Below, in pieces: positions 1 through 6,736 of a stretch of 13,369 bases of DNA (position 1 is its first letter; each line of letters starts with the position of its first letter). This DNA comes from an uncultured bacterium (GTDB lineage Bacteria; Cyanobacteriota; Vampirovibrionia; Gastranaerophilales; Gastranaerophilaceae), in assembly GCA_902782905.1 (NCBI GenBank), contig CACZPB010000066.1, positions 1 to 13,369 on the forward strand, given 5' to 3'. The notes under the pieces are model-generated. The model had not been told where the DNA came from and did not search any database. It worked only from the letters and a program-made list of their open reading frames with translations. Both the position numbers and the translations under genes were made by a program.

Positions 1-207
1 CCGAAGCATCATTTGTTTTCTGACAAAGACGCTTCTAAAAAGATGCAAAAAATAAATACTGATATTTATGAAGGTTCAAAAAAGGAGAAATCGCAGTATG
101 AATTCAATCGCAAATTGTATTTTAAGATTTTTGGCGGAATTACTCTGGCAACCGCAGGTATCGCCGGTATTGGTAAGATACGACAATGGATGCGCGGAAA
201 GAAATAA
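1..207 (+). CDS. C-terminal end of unknown small protein with one membrane segment (5' partial)
   Basis: The frame is open from base 1 to a TAA at 205-207, so the real start probably lies outside the window; a TTG at 13 is the only in-window alternative near the edge and has no ribosome site in view. The visible part is lysine-rich and polar (roughly the first 38 residues after position 13), followed by a hydrophobic glycine-rich stretch (FGGITLATAGIAGIG) and a basic tail ending RGKK. This fits a single C-terminal membrane anchor with a positive cytoplasmic tail. I do not recognise the family. It converges on dgkA with only 3 nt between the two stop codons and no clear terminator between them. 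Coding status is supported by the uninterrupted frame and the sensible amphipathic layout; function is unknown. Confidence 0.55.
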   Translation, partial: PKHHLFSDKDASKKMQKINTDIYEGSKKEKSQYEFNRKLYFKIFGGITLATAGIAGIGKIRQWMRGKK

Positions 208-210
208 TCC

Positions 211-594
211 CTAAATAATATTCATAGCCGTCAAAATTTTAGCTCCGAATAATATAACCCCTATTAATATACTTGTAAATGTCGCAAAAAGAACTGCGCC
301 TGCGGAAATATCCTTTGCCATACCAACCATTCTTGAATATCTGTTGTGATAAATGGAATCAAGGGTAAATTCAATTGCAGTGTTTAACATCTCCGAAACA
401 ATCACGAGAGCTATTGCAAACAACAACATACAAAATTCCTGTGCACTAAAATTTAGGAAAAGAGCCAAGAACAGCACAAATGTCGCGACTGCAACATGGA
501 CTCTTATATTCATTTCACTTCTTACTGCAAGATTAAACCCTTTTCTTGCATTTTTAAATGTATTATTAAAACCTTGAGATTTAAATTTTGTCAT
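211..594 (-). CDS. dgkA: DgkA-family undecaprenol/diacylglycerol kinase
   Basis: This is an integral membrane lipid kinase that phosphorylates undecaprenol or diacylglycerol with ATP, recycling lipid carrier for the envelope. The 127-residue length is typical. After a short amphipathic N-terminus (FKNARKGFNLAVRSEMNIRVH) there are three membrane segments at about 34-50, 54-72 and 98-117. The family signature is present: E68-M-L-N-T-A-I-E75 at the end of helix 2, and K94-D-I-S-A-G-A-V-L before helix 3. The ATG at 594 has a GGGAG ribosome site 8 nt upstream. The gene overlaps the end of ybeY by 14 nt, so it is probably translationally coupled and is the last gene of the cdd unit. Whether the substrate is undecaprenol (as in Gram-positive homologues) or diacylglycerol (E. 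coli) cannot be told from sequence. Confidence 0.9.
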   Translation of the reverse strand: MTKFKSQGFNNTFKNARKGFNLAVRSEMNIRVHVAVATFVLFLALFLNFSAQEFCMLLFAIALVIVSEMLNTAIEFTLDSIYHNRYSRMVGMAKDISAGAVLFATFTSILIGVILFGAKILTAMNII

Positions 595-1087
595 AATTTA
601 TACTCCCGAGCGCTTTCCTTTGTTCTTCCACTACAAAATTGTACTCACTTTCACTTTGGTGGTCAAACCCCAATAAATGCATAAGTCCGTGACTTATCAA
701 GAAAAATAGTTCTTGCTCTCGGTTTTTTGAGAGACTTATATCTCTGTTCGCGCCTTCAATCACCTTATCCATAGCAATGATTATTTCTCCAAGATTTATA
801 TCACCGTCAAAAATAAAGCTATTCTCATCATCTGCAAAAATTGCAAATGTTATTATATCCGCAGGATAATCCTTGTCTCTGTAATCTCTGTTTAGCTCTT
901 GCGTTTTATCAGAATTACAAAACACTATATCCAAAGTAATTGAATTATATCTTTTACCATACAGGCAAGATTTTTCCCCAATATCCTTTATATAAAACTC
1001 AAGCATAGAACGAGTTTTTTCTATTACATCTTTTTCATCAACTTTCCAGCTTTCAAAAACATTTTCCGTAAAGATATTTATCTCCAT
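581..1087 (-). CDS. ybeY: YbeY endoribonuclease (16S rRNA maturation)
   Basis: YbeY is a single-domain metal-dependent RNase needed for 16S rRNA 3'-end maturation and ribosome quality control. The zinc-binding signature is intact near the C-terminus: H133-G-L-M-H137-L-L-G-F-D-H143. Upstream, the family strand DYPADIITFA is at about 74-82. With the ATG at 1087 the protein is 168 residues. A TTG directly before it would add one residue, but the ATG is better placed, with AAGGA about 7 nt upstream. There are 14 nt between the pgpH stop and this start, and 14 nt of overlap with dgkA, consistent with one polycistronic message. The pgpH-ybeY-dgkA order is the same as in many Firmicutes. Confidence 0.95.
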   Translation of the reverse strand: MEINIFTENVFESWKVDEKDVIEKTRSMLEFYIKDIGEKSCLYGKRYNSITLDIVFCNSDKTQELNRDYRDKDYPADIITFAIFADDENSFIFDGDINLGEIIIAMDKVIEGANRDISLSKNREQELFFLISHGLMHLLGFDHQSESEYNFVVEEQRKALGSINYDKI

Positions 1088-1101
1088 CAAAATATCCTTT
1101 A

Positions 1102-3300
1102 CTAATCTGCCTTTGGCTCATTACTGTTTTTTCTGCTCTCAAGCTCTTTTACTTTTGCATCCAAATCGGCATCCAATGTCTGCGGAATTGTCGGTTGAGA
1201 TTGAACAATATCATGAATTTGCTTGCTTTTATCAAGTTCTTCAACCAGTTCATTGTGATACTTAATTCTTTTGTGGTGCATACCTCTGAGCATTCTTGAG
1301 AAGGTTTCACCGACTGTTTTCAAATCCTTAAGTGTAAGCGGTGAATCAGAAAGCTGACCATCACTAAGACGTTCTTTTATAATTCTGTTAATTATAGCAT
1401 CTATTTCTTCATTAGACGGATTCTTAGCAGCCCTGACCGCAGACTCTACGGCATCTGCAATCATTAGGATTGCAGTTTCTTTCATATTTGGCTTAGGACC
1501 TGGATATCTGAATTGTTCTTCATTAACATTTTCAGCACCTTCTTCTTTTAGCGCTTCGTTATAAAAATAACTGACAAGGCTTGTTCCGTGATGCTGCAAG
1601 ATAAAGTTATTAATAACTTGAGGAAGTTTTGCATCTTTGGCAAGTTCAACACCGTCTTTTGGATGAGCCGTAATAAGCATTTTTGAGAATCTTGGCGTAC
1701 AAGAATTGTGCGGATTTTCTATGCCGTAGAAAGATTGATTTTCTACAAAAAACATCGGTCTTAAGAGTTTTCCTATATCATGGTACATCGCACCTACTCT
1801 TGCAAGAACAGGGTTTGCCCCGATTGCCTCTGCAGCCGTTTCACACATGTGAGAAACAGTTAAACTATGATTGAAAGTCCCGGGAGCTTCTTGCATAAGA
1901 CGTTTCAAAAGTTCCTGATTATGATCGGCGAGCTCTGCCAACCCGTATGGGGTCATTACCCTAAATGTATTTTCAATTATCGGTAATATACCAAGAAGTA
2001 TTACGCCGCTTATCACAAAGCAGTTAATCAAAATATAACTCATATCTTGGATAATCATTGTATTATCGATATCCATCATAAATTTTTCAAGAAAATAAAT
2101 ACCACCCACTATAAGCAAGCCGGCAAGTGATATTTTTGTACTAACCATCAACAAATCTGAACGCTTTGAGAAATGGAGTTTTGAGACAGATGTCATTGCA
2201 ACGGTATTTAACAGCATAAATGCCGCAACAACCTCCATATTCCAATGCATACCGATTGCAACTAAAGCCAGAACAATAGTTGATGCAAAAAATGCGTTTC
2301 TTGGTGTTGTAAATATTGAGAACAAAATCGTATAAGCGGGAATAGGCATTATATAAGGCGAAAATCCAGTTGGTAAAAGCGCTGAAATAAATGCTATTAA
2401 AAGCGTAAACGCAGCCATGATTGTCATGTATTTTGCGTTATAATACTGTTTTTCAAAATTCTTTTCATATTGCAAGAAAACAAATGTAAAGAATGCAATC
2501 AAAAGATATATACCTATAAGCCCGCCAAAATTAAGTTCCAAAACATTATACCCAGCGGCTCTCAATGCATCACGCTTAAGTTTTGTAACAGGTTCTCCTT
2601 CAAATACAATCTTTTGTCCCTTCTTGAAAACTACTTCATAAGGTTTTACTGAATTCTGCGCATTTTTCTTAGCTATTTCAGTCGCGAATTCATCTACTAC
2701 AAGGTTTGGAGCTATAACTTGGTTTAAAATACCTGTTATTAAAACTCCTTGGTACCTTGTTACATTATTGGGCATATTTTTGCTTATTACTGACTCAACA
2801 GTATGATTTTCAAAATCCTTTGCAGATAAACCTGTATTCAATATTGAATTCAAGGTTATTTGAGCCTTATCAAAAAGAATATTTAAATCATTTTCGCTTG
2901 ATTTAAGCAAAAAATCAACAAGTCCCTTTTTTCTTGACTCATCGAATAATACATTTAACTCTTCCCGTTTTATGCTGTCAGAAGACTCTTTTTGTCTTAT
3001 TTTTATAACAGAACTTCTAAGTGTCATCAAATTGGTTGTTATAAATTCGTCTTCAGCCTGAGTTAATATGGGTTCCACGTTTTGCGCAACTTCTTTTTTA
3101 TGAAGCTCTGTTTTCTTTGTATCTATGACTTTTATGTCTTTTTGCGCTACTATGTCACGCTTGCTTATACCGTTTTCTATAACTTTTTGGAAAAAGTAAT
3201 TTTGTGACGAAATAGTAATTGTCATCAAAAAAGTAAACAGTATAAAACACACGGCATTTCTGAAGTTTTTTGATGATATATAATCGAGAAATTTATTCAT
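1102..3300 (-). CDS. pgpH: PgpH-type membrane HD phosphodiesterase (c-di-AMP hydrolase family)
   Basis: The 732-residue protein has the PgpH (YqfF) architecture. An N-terminal membrane anchor at about 14-33 is followed by an extracytoplasmic 7TMR-HDED region to about 253, a seven-helix membrane block at about 257-440 and a cytoplasmic HD domain at about 470-680. HD-domain metal ligands are visible: H478 (in FNHSLTVSH), H507-D508 (MYHDIGK), the H570-H571 pair (LQHHGTS) and D616 (IADAVES). Characterised members hydrolyse cyclic di-AMP to pApA, so a role in c-di-AMP turnover is inferred from family and architecture. The C-terminal ~50 residues are charged and probably disordered. The ATG at 3300 has AAAGG about 12 nt upstream and lies 3 nt after the zinc-ribbon gene's stop. 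No c-di-AMP cyclase is in the window. Confidence 0.92.
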   Translation of the reverse strand: MNKFLDYISSKNFRNAVCFILFTFLMTITISSQNYFFQKVIENGISKRDIVAQKDIKVIDTKKTELHKKEVAQNVEPILTQAEDEFITTNLMTLRSSVIKIRQKESSDSIKREELNVLFDESRKKGLVDFLLKSSENDLNILFDKAQITLNSILNTGLSAKDFENHTVESVISKNMPNNVTRYQGVLITGILNQVIAPNLVVDEFATEIAKKNAQNSVKPYEVVFKKGQKIVFEGEPVTKLKRDALRAAGYNVLELNFGGLIGIYLLIAFFTFVFLQYEKNFEKQYYNAKYMTIMAAFTLLIAFISALLPTGFSPYIMPIPAYTILFSIFTTPRNAFFASTIVLALVAIGMHWNMEVVAAFMLLNTVAMTSVSKLHFSKRSDLLMVSTKISLAGLLIVGGIYFLEKFMMDIDNTMIIQDMSYILINCFVISGVILLGILPIIENTFRVMTPYGLAELADHNQELLKRLMQEAPGTFNHSLTVSHMCETAAEAIGANPVLARVGAMYHDIGKLLRPMFFVENQSFYGIENPHNSCTPRFSKMLITAHPKDGVELAKDAKLPQVINNFILQHHGTSLVSYFYNEALKEEGAENVNEEQFRYPGPKPNMKETAILMIADAVESAVRAAKNPSNEEIDAIINRIIKERLSDGQLSDSPLTLKDLKTVGETFSRMLRGMHHKRIKYHNELVEELDKSKQIHDIVQSQPTIPQTLDADLDAKVKELESRKNSNEPKAD

Positions 3301-3303
3301 AAT

Positions 3304-3549
3304 TTAATTTACCTTTTTCTTTTCCCTTTGTTTTACTACAAACCCGCATTTTGTACAAGCCAGAACACTACCTGTGCTATCAACGGGCATAAAATTATGA
3401 TTGCAATTTTCTGCCTCATCTTCTGTGCGGACTGTTGGTTCTCCTTCACTATCGAGCGTAACTCCTTCTTTGTAATAATTTTCCGGATTAGCGCCCTGAC
3501 CTCTTTTATTTTTGTTAAGCCAATTTATAAAAAGTTCTACAATATACAT
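3304..3549 (-). CDS. Small zinc-ribbon protein of unknown function
   Basis: This 81-residue protein is wedged between cdd and pgpH. Its ATG directly abuts the cdd stop (TAA then ATG), and its own stop is 3 nt from pgpH, so it is co-translated within the operon. The N-terminus (VELFINWLNKNKRG) could be a short amphipathic helix. The middle is acidic and polar. The C-terminal third holds C49-x-H51 then C65-T-K-C68 followed by GFVVKQREKKK. This is a C-x-H/C-x-x-C arrangement that looks like a one-zinc ribbon with a basic tail. Such a fold often binds nucleic acid or a protein partner, but nothing here shows which. I do not recognise a named family. Tight packing and conserved-looking metal ligands support it being a real gene. 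Confidence 0.75.
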   Translation of the reverse strand: MYIVELFINWLNKNKRGQGANPENYYKEGVTLDSEGEPTVRTEDEAENCNHNFMPVDSTGSVLACTKCGFVVKQREKKKVN

Positions 3550-3939
3550 TTATATTTTAAATCCGTATGGCAAGTACTCTGAAAGTTTTCTAACAACAAG
3601 CTCACCCATACTTTCCGTTATTATTTCTACAGGATTTGCATCATCTTGGAATTCATACATAACCTGCCTGCAAGCCCCGCAAGGATTGCAATCATCCGCA
3701 TTTGGAGAATATATTGCAACAGCAAGAATTTCTCTTTCACCTTCAGATACAGCCTTGAAGATTGCACATCTCTCAGCGCAAATCGTCATTCCAAAGGAAG
3801 AGTTTTCGACATTGCAGCCTTTGTATATTTTGCCGCTTTTAGCCAAAACACTCGCTCCTACTGCAAATCTTGAAAACGGGGAATAAGAAGTTTTTGAAGC
3901 TTCCTTTGCTTTGTCCATAAGTAACTTGTAATCGTACAT
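3550..3939 (-). CDS. cdd: Cytidine deaminase (homotetrameric type)
   Basis: This enzyme hydrolytically deaminates cytidine and deoxycytidine to uridine and deoxyuridine in pyrimidine salvage. The 129-residue length matches the short, tetrameric zinc enzymes. The catalytic motif is C54-A-E56 (zinc ligand plus proton-shuttling Glu), with the other two ligands in P86-C87-G-A-C90-R-Q. The substrate-binding N-terminal region S19-Y-S-P-F-S-R-F-A-V-G-A is typical. The ATG at 3939 has GAGG 9 nt upstream and an extended -10 element about 40 nt upstream, so cdd is probably the first gene of a unit that continues through the zinc ribbon, pgpH, ybeY and dgkA. The gene adjacent downstream starts immediately after its stop. 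Confidence 0.95.
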   Translation of the reverse strand: MYDYKLLMDKAKEASKTSYSPFSRFAVGASVLAKSGKIYKGCNVENSSFGMTICAERCAIFKAVSEGEREILAVAIYSPNADDCNPCGACRQVMYEFQDDANPVEIITESMGELVVRKLSEYLPYGFKI

Positions 3940-3977
3940 AAAAAATATGCCTCTTTATTTACTCTTTCTGTCACTAT

Positions 3978-3988
3978 ATTTTAGCACA
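3978..3988 (-). promoter_or_regulatory. Extended -10 promoter element for cdd unit
   Basis: Read on the minus strand this is TGTGCTAAAAT, an extended -10 (TGC then TAAAAT) in the 56-nt gap before cdd. No good -35 is seen 16-18 nt upstream (GGTTAA at best). A start of transcription about 7 nt downstream would leave a leader of roughly 32 nt containing the GAGG ribosome site. The same 11 bases occur before tsaE. Confidence 0.5.
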
Positions 3989-3995
3989 AATTTCG

Positions 3996-4484
3996 TTATT
4001 TTAACCAGTCGGCCAAATTCCTTATTTCACCATAGTTACAACCTTTTAACAAGATTTTTGTATCTAAATTTTCGCTTATTGGATTGATTACAATTTCTCC
4101 ATTTTCATAAACTTTGTGATAATTTTTCCCAACGTTTACACAGTAGGGAACTTTTACCGTCATGTTATTACAAAGATATGCAAGCCCATGAACTCTGCAT
4201 ATAATCGGTCTATATGGGTAAACAGAGCATTTCTTGTCTATTAAAAAAGGACAAACACCGCCCTTTTGAATGTTTTTTACATTTTCCTGAACTCTTTGTT
4301 TTGTTGGGTTATCCAAGGCAATAAACCCCTGCATCAAATACTCAAGCTCCAATTGAGAAAGCGGATAATCGCCTTTTTCACAACAAGCAGAACATCCTAT
4401 TTGACAGTAAATATGCTCACTATCTCGTTCAAAATACTCCGCAAGTTTTTTATCTAATGCTTTCAAAAAATCTTTATAGTTCAT
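3996..4484 (-). CDS. YkgJ-family cysteine-cluster protein (CxxxCxxCC)
   Basis: This 162-residue protein carries the cysteine pattern of the YkgJ / UPF0153 putative zinc- or iron-chelating family. There is a first cluster C27-x3-C31-x2-C34-C35 and a second block C78-P-F...C86-S-V-Y-P-Y-R-P-I-I-C96-R-V-H-G. Further cysteines at 105, 115 and 149 could complete a metal site. The biochemical role of the family is not established to my knowledge. The ATG at 4484 is preferred: it overlaps the upstream gene's TAA by one base (TAATG). A TTG four codons upstream is the only longer option, and no clear ribosome site is present, so translation probably depends on coupling. It is the last gene of the smpB unit. 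Confidence 0.82.
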   Translation of the reverse strand: MNYKDFLKALDKKLAEYFERDSEHIYCQIGCSACCEKGDYPLSQLELEYLMQGFIALDNPTKQRVQENVKNIQKGGVCPFLIDKKCSVYPYRPIICRVHGLAYLCNNMTVKVPYCVNVGKNYHKVYENGEIVINPISENLDTKILLKGCNYGEIRNLADWLK

Positions 4485-5107
4485 TATCTTGACCAAAAGC
4501 GTTTCCAGAAACTTTTAGAATGTTTACTCTCTAATATTTCCAACCTTTGCGACAACTCTCTGTTATGTTCTAAAAGCTCTTTAACTTGTTTGGCTAAAAT
4601 TTCATTATCTCTTTTGTAGCCTCCTGCCTCTATTAATCTTGTTGCCATATCAGAATTCGTAATGTCATCACTGATTTTTTTAGCAACAGCTTCTGCAAGC
4701 ATTTGAAGCGTTTGACTTGAAACATCCAGAGTAAAACTTTTTTGCGGTAAATTTTCTTGTATCGCGCTTGAATCGACTATTTCTACTTTTTGAATTTCAG
4801 CATCATTTTGCTCCGCGTCGTTTACAATAACCGGATGAGCAATTGAAGATGCTTCTTTTGCACTTCCTGAATTTGCTTCTATTTTAGAAAGTTTTGTTAT
4901 TATTTGCTCATCACTGTATCCTTGAACTTTTAATGATATACCTTTTTTTACTTTTTCAATGGCTAAATCATCATAAAATTCAAGTCCGTCATCATCTTCA
5001 TATATTGATTCAATCTTCCAATCATTTAAAAATAAATCAAGCGAATGCCTGTCTATATAATAATTTTCTGAATTTAAACTCTTTAAAATCGTTTCCCTGT
5101 TAAACAT
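4484..5107 (-). CDS. MerR-like DNA-binding/coiled-coil protein, unknown function
   Basis: This 207-residue protein follows smpB after 10 nt and overlaps the next gene by one base. The first ~75 residues (containing YIDRHSLDLFLNDWKIESIY and DLAIEKVKKGISLKVQGYS) resemble a MerR-type winged-helix scaffold: two short helices, an acidic hairpin, then a long helix ending in a second helix pair. This is a shape judgement rather than a motif match. Residues about 76-125 are polar and probably flexible. From about 130 to 197 the protein is strongly helical, with a coiled-coil-like stretch (EILAKQVKELLEHNRELSQR). It ends in a basic aromatic tail, FWKRFWSR, that could touch membrane or nucleic acid. A GAGGA ribosome site is 7 nt before the ATG. 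A regulator or adaptor role is possible but unproven. Confidence 0.7.
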   Translation of the reverse strand: MFNRETILKSLNSENYYIDRHSLDLFLNDWKIESIYEDDDGLEFYDDLAIEKVKKGISLKVQGYSDEQIITKLSKIEANSGSAKEASSIAHPVIVNDAEQNDAEIQKVEIVDSSAIQENLPQKSFTLDVSSQTLQMLAEAVAKKISDDITNSDMATRLIEAGGYKRDNEILAKQVKELLEHNRELSQRLEILESKHSKSFWKRFWSR

Positions 5108-5117
5108 CAGCTATTCC

Positions 5118-5564
5118 TCATCTTTTAACAAGTCTGGCGATATCACGTTCCTGAGTTTTTTTAGCTATAGCTTCGCGCTTATCATACAATTTTTTACCCT
5201 TTGCCAGACCGATTTCTATTTTAGCAAAACCTCTCGACAAAAACAATTCAAGAGGAACAATTGTTACACCGTCTTTTTTCACTTTATCTTGAATTTTTAA
5301 AATTTCCCTTTTTTGAAGCAAAAGCTTTCTTACTCTGTCGGGATCGTGATTGAACCTATTCCCTTGAGCATAAGGTGAAATATGCATTCCGTATAGAAAC
5401 ATTTCATTATCTTCGATTTTTGCAAAAGCATCTTTTAGATTCACACCACCGCCGCGTATAGATTTTATCTCAGTTCCGGTAAGCACAATTCCTGCGATAA
5501 ACTTATCAAAAATCAAAAAATCGTGAAATGCTTTTCTATTCGTGGATATTACTTTTTTTTCCAT
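5118..5564 (-). CDS. smpB: SsrA-binding protein SmpB
   Basis: SmpB binds tmRNA and delivers it to stalled ribosomes for trans-translation. The 148-residue protein has the family blocks in order: early basic VISTNRKAFHDF, G30-T-E-I-K-S-I-R (about 30-37), H61-I-S-P-Y, H73-D-P-D-R-x-R-K-L-L-L, L105-E-L-F, K122-G-K-K-x-Y-D-K-R-E, and a lysine/arginine-rich C-terminal tail that normally enters the decoding centre. The ATG at 5564 is chosen because the alignable N-terminus begins MEKK. A TTG six codons upstream would lie across the predicted promoter. There is no ribosome site before the ATG: a TATAAT hexamer ends only 6 nt upstream, suggesting a leaderless message. The tmRNA gene itself is not in this window. 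Confidence 0.95.
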   Translation of the reverse strand: MEKKVISTNRKAFHDFLIFDKFIAGIVLTGTEIKSIRGGGVNLKDAFAKIEDNEMFLYGMHISPYAQGNRFNHDPDRVRKLLLQKREILKIQDKVKKDGVTIVPLELFLSRGFAKIEIGLAKGKKLYDKREAIAKKTQERDIARLVKR

Positions 5565-5570
5565 GCGACC

Positions 5571-5598
5571 ATTATAGACCAAAACTCTGGGTTTGCAA
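5571..5598 (-). promoter_or_regulatory. Promoter of smpB unit (TTGCAA-N16-TATAAT)
   Basis: On the minus strand TTGCAA (5598-5593) and TATAAT (5576-5571) are separated by 16 nt, inside the 51-nt gap between tsaB and smpB. The -10 hexamer ends 6 nt before the smpB ATG, so transcription would begin at or next to the start codon. Confidence 0.65.
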
Positions 5599-5615
5599 AT
5601 TGTTTATTTTATCAA

Positions 5616-6230
5616 CTATTTGCCAAATACCGGCGGCGGTTGTATATACAAAGGCTTTAGCTTACGCCAGTTTTTTTCATCTTTTTTTAATGCTAATCTT
5701 GCCAGAATATCACCGAGCGGATAGTTTGCCTGCTGATAAGAAATTGTTTTCAGTGCATTTGCACTTATACGCTCATATAAACTGTCATCAGTAATAACTT
5801 CTCTGCCTTTAACAAGCTCATCGACTTTTTCCAGCTCTACAGCACCTAAAATTTCTCCGTCATAAATGTACGCCTTGTTTTTCCTTGCATCCAGTGCTAC
5901 CAAATCATTTCCGCCATTTATTTTTGATAAAATTTCAAGAGAAGATACACCAACAGCGTCAACATTTAGTTGTTGAGCCAATACTCTTGCCACTGTTGTG
6001 CAAGCTCTTATACCTGTAAAGCTCCCAGGGCCTATATCAGTTGCTATCATCGTAATATCACTTGGCGTTAATTCTGCTTCTTTTAGAATTTTTACTATCG
6101 TTGAAATCAGATATGCTGAATGATAATTTTCTCCGTCTGAAAAAATTACTTCACTTTTTATTATTTCTTCATCGTCTGCCAGCGTAATGTAGGTTTTATC
6201 AAGACAAGTATCAAATGCAAGTATTTTCAA
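5616..6230 (-). CDS. tsaB: TsaB, t6A tRNA threonylcarbamoyladenosine complex protein
   Basis: TsaB is the non-catalytic scaffold paralogue of TsaD. With TsaE and TsaD it forms the complex that installs t6A at position 37 of ANN-decoding tRNAs. The 204-residue protein opens with the actin/ASKHA-like strand K-I-L-A-F-D-T and contains D65-I-G-P-G-S-F-T-G-I-R75, the family hallmark, followed by the long helix ending VGVSSLEIL. D-A-R in LVALDARKNKAYIYDG is also typical. The start is a TTG at 6230 that overlaps the tsaE stop (TTGA). It is supported by GAAGGA 8 nt upstream and by the family N-terminus beginning right there. The protein ends about 50 nt before smpB. tsaD and tsaC are not in the window. 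Confidence 0.93.
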   Translation of the reverse strand: MKILAFDTCLDKTYITLADDEEIIKSEVIFSDGENYHSAYLISTIVKILKEAELTPSDITMIATDIGPGSFTGIRACTTVARVLAQQLNVDAVGVSSLEILSKINGGNDLVALDARKNKAYIYDGEILGAVELEKVDELVKGREVITDDSLYERISANALKTISYQQANYPLGDILARLALKKDEKNWRKLKPLYIQPPPVFGK

Positions 6231-6700
6231 TTTTGCAATCCTTCTATAACTTTATTATTTCTGTTTCCTACAGATTTAAACTCATAAATCCTTGAATCGT
6301 CATCATCATAGGTAACATTGATTTCTATTCTCTCAAAAGGAAGTTCACCTTGAGAAAATTCAGCCCACTCAACAAAGGTTATTTTTTTACCTTCCGAATA
6401 TTCTCTAAGCTCATCAGTAATTGTACTTATCCCTGTATGTTCAAGCCTGTATAAATCAAAATGATAAACAGGGATTGATGCGCTATGATATTCATTTAAA
6501 ATAACAAAACTTGGGCTGGTTACTTTTTCTTTTATACCGAGAGCTTCAGCCACAAATTTTACAAATGCTGTTTTTCCTGCACCAATTTCTCCAAAAAGGT
6601 TTACAAAACAGCCTTCATCTTTTACAAGTTCTGCAAATTTGTATGCAAGTTGCTTTGTATCATCAAGAGTTGAACATTTTTGAACAAAAAATTTTTCCAT
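6227..6700 (-). CDS. tsaE: TsaE, t6A biosynthesis ATPase
   Basis: TsaE is a small P-loop ATPase that resets the TsaB-TsaD complex during t6A tRNA modification. Motifs in the 157-residue protein are Walker A G37-E-I-G-A-G-K43-T44, the family switch T61-S-P-S-F65, the Walker B-like H80-F-D-L-Y-R85 and F109-V-E-W-A-E. This is the expected length and order. It is the first gene of a two-gene unit with tsaB (4-nt TTGA overlap). The ATG at 6700 has no Shine-Dalgarno sequence. The 11-mer TGTGCTAAAAT ends 6 nt upstream of it, so the message is probably leaderless. The C-terminal tail (about 145-157) is polar and could be disordered. Confidence 0.94.
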   Translation of the reverse strand: MEKFFVQKCSTLDDTKQLAYKFAELVKDEGCFVNLFGEIGAGKTAFVKFVAEALGIKEKVTSPSFVILNEYHSASIPVYHFDLYRLEHTGISTITDELREYSEGKKITFVEWAEFSQGELPFERIEINVTYDDDDSRIYEFKSVGNRNNKVIEGLQN

Positions 6701-6706
6701 ACAAGT

Positions 6707-6717
6707 ATTTTAGCACA
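6707..6717 (-). promoter_or_regulatory. Extended -10 promoter element for tsaE-tsaB
   Basis: The minus-strand TGTGCTAAAAT is identical to the element before cdd. TAAAAT occupies 6712-6707 with TG one base upstream. No convincing -35 is found at 16-18 nt spacing, as is common for extended -10 promoters. Transcription would start at about 6700, the first base of the tsaE ATG. Confidence 0.55.
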
Positions 6718-6736
6718 ATAAAATGACTGTAGCATT

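Noticed and set aside
3512..3886. Plus-strand open frame of 124 codons opposite cdd
   Set aside because: It is fully antisense to cdd, whose zinc-site motifs are intact; no promoter or ribosome site precedes it.
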